Position numbers and translations under genes: made by a program. The notes under the pieces are model-generated. The model saw only the letters and a list, made by a program, of their open reading frames with translations, was not told the DNA's origin and made no database searches. Shown piece after piece: positions 57,995 through 64,000 of a DNA stretch of 64,000 nt. The first letter of the stretch is position 1; every line of letters starts with the position of its first letter. Source of the DNA: Saposhnikovia divaricata (lineage: Eukaryota > Streptophyta > Magnoliopsida > Apiales > Apiaceae); NCBI GenBank assembly GCA_036435485.1, contig CM071600.1, positions 118,660,046 through 118,724,045 of the forward strand, given 5' to 3'.

Positions 57995-60900
57995 ATGGAT
58001 GATGAGAGTAATATTTGGTTAGGACTTCCCAGATATAGTGCAGAATATGGGGAAGGGGTAAAAGATTTTTGAAAAATGCATTCCCCGGTTCTTGTATAGG
58101 CGATGAAATGAAGTGCCCTTGCAAAAACTATATGGATCGTAATTGGCATACCAAAGATGTCATCTATAATCATCTGGTTTACAGTGGTCCATTGCCGTTA
58201 CGTGTCAAATGAATTTACGATGTTTCATGAACGCAATTAGGAAATAGTAATGGCTTCTTGGATTATGAAACGGGGGTGGATTTTGGGAATAATTTAGACT
58301 TTATGTTTAACTGTATGGGTAAGCAGTTTGAAAATCTGGAAAATTGTGAAGGTGGACCAAATGCAGAGGCTGAAAAGTTTTATCGACATGTTAATGAGGG
58401 GAAAGAAACCGTTATATCCAGGTTGTACTAACTTTTCTCGACTAAGTTTCTTGATCACACTTTATCATTTAAAGTGTGCTCATGGAATTAGTGAGTCTGC
58501 ATTTGGGGAATTGCTGAAACTAATGAAAGAAGCATTTCCTAATGCCCACCTACCTCAGTCATTCAATGCCGCGAAAAGTATTATTAAGGATTTAGGACTC
58601 GATTATCAGAGAATACATGCATGCCCAAATAATTGCATGTTGTATTGGGCGGAAAATAAAGATAAAGATGTTTGTCAGACTTGTGGTGTTCCAAGGTGGG
58701 TCGTACAAGAGAAAAAAGGGATTGCTACTGATGATGATGCGGAGAAGGTGTTTCACATGGTGCCAGCAAATGTAATGAGATATTTTTTGCTAAAACCAAG
58801 GCTGCAAAGGATGTTTATGTGCAAAGATTTTTCGAAACTTATGACATGGCATGCAGTAGGGCGAAAAGATGACGGGAAACTAAGACATCCGGCAGATGCT
58901 GAGGCATGGAAGACAATGGATGCTCAATATCCTGATTTTTCATCAGAAATTTGAAATATGAGTTTAGGTGTAGCATCTGACGGATTTAACCCTTATCGTT
59001 CAATGAGTTCAACTCATAGCATATGGCCAATAGTGTTGGTGAATTATAACCTTCCACCTTGGCTGTGCATGAAATAAGAAAATTTGATTCTTTCAAGATT
59101 AATATCGGGTCCAGATTCACCGGTGAATGATATTGACGTGTATATGCAGCCTTTGATCGCGGAGTTGAAATAATTATGGGACGTGAGAGTCGAAACTTAC
59201 AATGCCTTAACTGACCAGAATTTTAGTTTACGTGGACCATAATTGATTTTCCGGGCTATGCTATGTTGTCAGGTTGGAGCACGAAGGAGAAACTAGGGTG
59301 TCCCATATGCCATTATGAGACTTCTCCGGATTATTTAAAACATAGCAAAAAGATGTGCTACATGCATCACCGAAAATTTCTTGATCCTACACATGAATGG
59401 AGGCTGGATAAGAGATGATTTAATGGCGATATTGAAATGGGGCAGATTCCAGAAGTTTTGTCAGGAACTGATATTGAAGAGTTATTGTTGAGGTTTGAAT
59501 ACAAATTTGGGAAGGGCAAGAAACAGGTTAAAAGTGATTGTCCTTTCAAAAAGAAGTCGATTTTTTTTGCCTTGCCATATTGGAGTAAAAATCCACTTCG
59601 ACATAACCTTGATGCCATGCACATAGAAAAGAACGTATGTGACAAAATATTAGGTACTTTACTTAATATTGGTGGCAAGTCAAAGGATCACTTAAATTGT
59701 CGTTTTGATTTACAAGAATTGGGTATAAGAAAGCCCCTTCACCCTGTTAAATCTGCGGATGGAATGCATTATGAAATTAGAGCAACAATATTTGACATGA
59801 CAAATAAGGAGAAAGAAATTTTTTGCTCTGTATTAAAGAATGCCAAATTGCCATATGGTTGTGCTTCGAATATCAGACGGTATGTACACACAAGCGAGAG
59901 AAATGTGGTAGGGTATTAGAGCCACGATGCTCATTTCATACTCCACTATTTGTTACCATTTATGGTAAAGAATACATTAAAACCCGAGGTTGCATTACCA
60001 CTGATCAAACTTAGCACATTCCTAAGAGGTATATAGGGCAAGATTATTGATTTGGATGAAATTAAGAGGCTGCAAGAAAAAATTATCGACATACTTTGTC
60101 GGTTTGAGATGATTTTCCCACAAGCTTTATTTGATATAATGGTCCACTTGCTTGCTCATTTATGCCGAGAAGTCAAACTTGGTGGTCCACAACACCTTAG
60201 GTGCATGTTTTCTATTGAGCGGTACCTTGGAAAGCTGAAATCTTACGTTTGAAATAGAAATAAACCTGAAGGTTCGATTGCAGAAGGTTACTTGGTAGAA
60301 GAATGTGTTACATTCTGTTCAAGATTTTTGAGCAGTGAAGGAGTAACAAAAGACACCATATACTCTATTGATTTTGCAAGATGTCCAACAAATGTCGAGT
60401 ATCATATTCGAACAAGAAAGAATAAAGATGGAAAAATCTTTAAATTGAATTATCCAGATTGGAAGGCTAGTCATCGCTACATTTTGTTCAACTCTGGCAA
60501 TAATGAAATAGAGAGACTGATTGAGTATGTTCTTAAGTCCTTTTTTCATTTTATTCAATTCTATGTTATCAATGTCCAAATTTATTAGTCTTTCTAAACT
60601 GAATTTTTTCTAGGGAGCATCGAGCTATAGTAGATGGTCATGCAAATTTAAGAAGATACAAAAGGGAACGAACACATACCAACGACTTTTGGAAATGGCT
60701 AAAAGAAGAGATTCTGAAAAAGGACATGATTTCAGGAGATTTAGAGGTGCTTGCATTGGGTCTTAATCGGATGGCCAGGAGGTATAGTGGCTATGTAGTA
60801 AATGGATATAGATTCCATACCAAGTCTAGGGATTCTCGATGTACCACACAAAACAACGGGGTTTTTTGACCACCGAAACCACTGGTTTTGCTAGTTCGAA

Positions 60901-61330
60901 AGACCAAAATCCAATAGTTGGGAATGTCAACTATTATGGATCAATCGAACAAATTTTTGAACTAGATTATTGGGGAGTTTTTAATGTGGTCCTCTTCAAG
61001 TGTTGTTGGTACCAAGAAGAGAAAGATGCATACGGTCTTACTAAAGTAAACTTTAACAAGTTGTGCCAAAAAAATGATCCTTATGTCCTGTCTTCTCAAG
61101 TGCAACAAGTATTTTACGTGGAAGATCCGACTGAAAAGATGGTGCATTATGTTATTAAAAAATTACCGAGGGACTGGTGTGATGCTGAGAACGAGAACGC
61201 AACCGAAGAAGAGATTAGCAATCCTGATGTAGAAGATAAGAATATTGGTCGTGGCATAGACATTGAAGTTGCTGATGGGGATTGCTTTAGAGATGATATC
61301 CCCCTAGCACAAGTTCCCTTATCTCCTTAG
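57995..61330 (+). pseudogene. CACTA (En/Spm) TNP2-type transposase, decayed
   Basis: The reading starts at ATG 57995 and shows the N-terminal transposase-associated block (PRYSAEYGEGVKDF, KCPCKNY). The TNP2 core is best preserved at 58328-58954, with LYPGCTNFSRLSF, PNAHLPQSFN, HACPNNCMLYW and CQTCGVPRW. It continues at about 59437-59919 (RHNLDAMHIEKNVCDKI), the DUF4218 part at 60052-60588 and the DUF4216 part at 60839-61330 (YYGSIEQIFELDYWGVF, FKCCWYQEEKD). Multiple stops and frameshifts occur throughout, including near 58080, 58210, 58960-59270, 60240 and 60870. A small intron at about 60526-60614 looks normal. This is the autonomous transposase of a CACTA element, long inactive. Its 3' terminus is cut off by a gypsy LTR at 61388. 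Confidence 0.85.
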
Positions 61331-61387
61331 GAACTGTTGCTTCTCATAGAGAATTACATTGCTCTATTTCTGTTGATGTGGCGGAAA
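61331..61387 (+). other. CACTA sequence up to the gypsy LTR
   Basis: Short remainder after the transposase stop. GGAAA at 61383-61387 is the expected 5 bp target duplication of the next element, whose other copy lies outside the window. Confidence 0.4.
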
Positions 61388-63399
61388 TGATACAATTAAA
61401 ATCGCAAGCGCACGATCATCGTTTTTGTATTTTAAGATTCGATCCACAGGGAATAATTTTATTCGCAATCCTTAATTTCTAATTTAGGCGAATTAGAACA
61501 AGTGATTTTTGGAAATTTGGATTTTACAAATTAATTATTAAAATGAAAATCTATTTAAACAAATTTATACTAAATTATTCTAAAACTTAATTATTCTGAA
61601 GACTCTAAAATTGGAATTAAATCTAAATTTTAAAATTACATTTTATTCTAAAACAATTTTTTTTTCTTTTTTTTTTCTTTTAAATTAAAATTTATTAACA
61701 GAAAATTTTGAAACACAGGCTCCGACTTGATTATATAAACAATGCAACACAAGAAACTAAAAACTCAGCCTTACTAAACACAACCTCAACACATCTTAAA
61801 AACAAACAGCTCGATTGGAATTCAGAAACAAACAGCACGATTAACGCAGCATACAAACAAAATACATAACATTACAACACTGCTTAACAGTCGACTCGTA
61901 ACATAACAGCCGGCTTTGACAATTTGAAAACCCAACTCAGCACTTTGAACAAACACACAGAAAATAACAGGAAACAAGAATTCGATTCAATAAAACCAAG
62001 CTATAAACTCGATGCAAAATCCAAGGAGCTCAGACAGCAACGCAGCAATACCTCGACCAAAACAAAAACAGAAAATACAAACAAAAACCAAACACACTTT
62101 CAACAATTGTATAGAACTACAAACATAATTACTAAAAAAAAAGCGAATGAATCTAATGCTATCACACAGCGAAGCACACAACCTCAGAATCGTAACAACA
62201 AAAATCGAACAACTCAAACAGCTCGGCAAAGACAACAATACGACATACAACTCACAGCCAACAAAATCGTAATTCAACGACTCGGCATGATTTTAACATT
62301 TTGAAACCAAAACAAGCAATTTAACGCAGGATACACAGCGATGAACAATCGAAATTAGCAACGAAGCACCAGAAAACTCGTTTCTACAAACAACAAACAT
62401 CGAACCAACAAGAACAACAGCAACATAAAAAAAACAACTCGATTAATTCGAACAGCAGCTAAACAACAAATTTATACTCGATTCGTAGAACAGGGGCAAC
62501 TAGATGCGGAACAAGGCAGACTCGGTAATTCGCAGCAAAAGCTTTAAGTAAAAAAAACCAACATAGGAACAAAGAAAAGAAAGGAAAATGAAGGAGGAAG
62601 GAATAGGGAAAGATGGGAGATGGGATTGTGATGAAAAGGGAAAAAGAAGAAAAAGTCTTGTGCGTGAACTGGAAAAGTAGGAGAAGGTGCTGGGCTATGT
62701 TTGATGTTGACAAAGAAAAAGAAGGGGAATTGGGCTTGTGAATTGAAACTGATAAAACAAAAACAGGGAACTAATACTTCATATTAATAACTATATGCAG
62801 AATAAATAGGAACTGAAAATTTAAACTGTTTATAAGAATTGCAGAAAAATTACAATAATAAATTTTGGGAGGAAACTAATCCTAATCCTAATCCTAAAAC
62901 CTCATGATCTCAAAGAGGTTTATTACTTCCTATTTATAGGAATAATTAGCACACCAATCAAATAAATAAATACAATTATTACAAAACTTTACAACCCATT
63001 CAAAACCAACTCCACCCATGTTCTATGACTTTTCCACTTTGCAAGATTCCATGGCCGGCCACGTTTTTATTGTGCATAGATGGGTTCCGTAGAAATGCTT
63101 TTTATCCCGCACGACGTATAATTTTTAAATAATAAATAATTAATTTAATCCGAAAATTATAAAAATAAATACCTAATATTATTAGATATTTATAAATATA
63201 ATTTTCTAATCAAATAAAATATTTATTAAATAAAAATTAATTCTTAAGCCCTAAACTGCGGTCTTTTGAACATTATTTCTTCATTTTGCCATTTCTTTAT
63301 TTTTCTTGAAATTTCCTGAAATAGAACAAAATTATTTATTAAAATACGAATTCAAGCAATAAATAGGCAATAAAAATATGCAAAATTATGCACTTATCA
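61388..63399 (-). mobile_element. 3' LTR of a Ty3/gypsy-type element running off the right edge
   Basis: 2,012 bp from TGATACAATTAAAATCGCAA to CACTTATCA on the plus strand. The ends TGATA and TTATCA mirror each other. To its right the minus strand reads GGTATGGGGGCATT directly before TGATAAG, a polypurine tract, so the element runs on the minus strand and its interior lies beyond 63400. The lineage cannot be fixed without pol. Reading frames inside, such as 61924-62304, are by-products of A/C-rich sequence. Confidence 0.75.
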
Positions 63400-63413
63400 A
63401 ATGCCCCCATACC
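63400..63413 (-). promoter_or_regulatory. polypurine tract of the gypsy-type element
   Basis: Minus strand GGTATGGGGGCATT, immediately upstream of the 3' LTR. Confidence 0.7.
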
Positions 63414-64000
63414 TATCTTTTGCTCGTCCTCGAGTAAAACAAAAAAAAACAAAAAGAAAATCTAGATAAAAATCCTATACTCCTTTTCGTAGGTGTGACG
63501 ATTGCATTTGGCATATGCAACAAGCCCTTTAAACCCCTAGGCAGCCCTAGTGGACGAGTGAGGTCTCGTGAGGGCCTATAGTGAATGTACCCACAAAATC
63601 CAATTTTATTTTCTGCCAAGTCTCAAGTATGCAACATATCATAGTACTCCACACAAGTAAACCTCAATTGCACAATACTGACAGTCTGTTCACTTACAAA
63701 TCATATGCACAAGACTATCCAAGTAAGCACACAGTCTATATAGACAAAAAGATCATGAAATATATATTAATGCCGCATTCAGTGAGTAACATGCTGTGGA
63801 TAGAAAATTCTCACACAACTCTCAAATCACACAAGTGTATAGGTGAAGTGTATTCGCTCAAATTCAATCAATTAAGTTATGTGCTACCATATGCTTGGTT
63901 GTCCACCAAATCTCCACTACTTTGTATACATGCATGCACAAATCAAAAGGTCTTTGTTAAAGGTTGTAACGTGGTAGGAAATCAAGAAAAAGGCTAACAA
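63414..64000 (-). other. 3' internal non-coding part of the gypsy-type element
   Basis: About 590 bp without protein-like ORF on the minus strand. Many gypsy elements have a long spacer between pol and the 3' LTR. The plus-strand frame at 63581-63997 shows no known domain and is antisense to the element. Confidence 0.5.

Noticed and set aside
63581..63997. 138-residue plus-strand frame at the right edge
   Set aside because: It is antisense to the gypsy-type element, has no recognisable domain and uses AT-rich codons typical of chance frames.

Overview
This window is nuclear DNA of a flowering plant, most likely a eudicot. The evidence is AT-rich, intron-rich genes with plant-type splice sites, a plastid ferritin, plant apyrase 7 and MINPP-type phosphatase genes, Stowaway-type MITEs, Sirevirus-like Ty1/copia elements, Ty3/gypsy-type LTRs and a CACTA transposase. 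I cannot name the species.

Positions 1-15,300 are gene space with three host genes. An APY7-type apyrase (+ strand, 2 exons, 226-3328) converges on a MINPP/histidine acid phosphatase gene (- strand, 11 exons, 4953 to about 11549). Upstream of that is a plastid ferritin gene (- strand, 8 exons, 12820-15162). I rebuilt all three exon by exon. Every junction used is GT/AG and keeps the frame. The ferritin is notable because three acidic or histidine positions of the ferroxidase centre and 3-fold channel are glutamine. Small MITEs lie near or inside the genes.

Positions 15,300-64,000 are a nested transposon block. A decayed CACTA (En/Spm, TNP2) element, seen as a leader-like segment at 27.6-29.0 kb and a transposase pseudogene at 58.0-61.3 kb, flanks two minus-strand Sirevirus-like copia elements. 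E1 is 16846-27612 with target duplication TGGAC. E2 is 29037-57630 with target duplication AACCT. Both carry gag, protease, integrase, RT/RNase H and an extra ORF3 downstream of pol, and all reading frames are broken by a few stops or frameshifts. E2 was hit twice more: by a 3.5 kb solo LTR in its 5' LTR (53238-56729, TSD GATAG) and by a 14.25 kb insert in the RT/RNase H region (33512-47765, TSD GGTTC).

That 14.25 kb insert is the most unusual object here. It is four tandem copies of one ~3.05 kb LTR, separated only by a 17-18 bp polypurine-tract-like linker, with no primer-binding site and no coding region. The third copy was itself hit by a further 2 kb solo LTR (39798-41773, TSD ACTAA). 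With E1 and E2 removed the flanks join cleanly, so the nesting order can be read directly. At the right edge a 2 kb gypsy-type LTR (61388-63399) cuts off the CACTA element and its interior runs out of the window.
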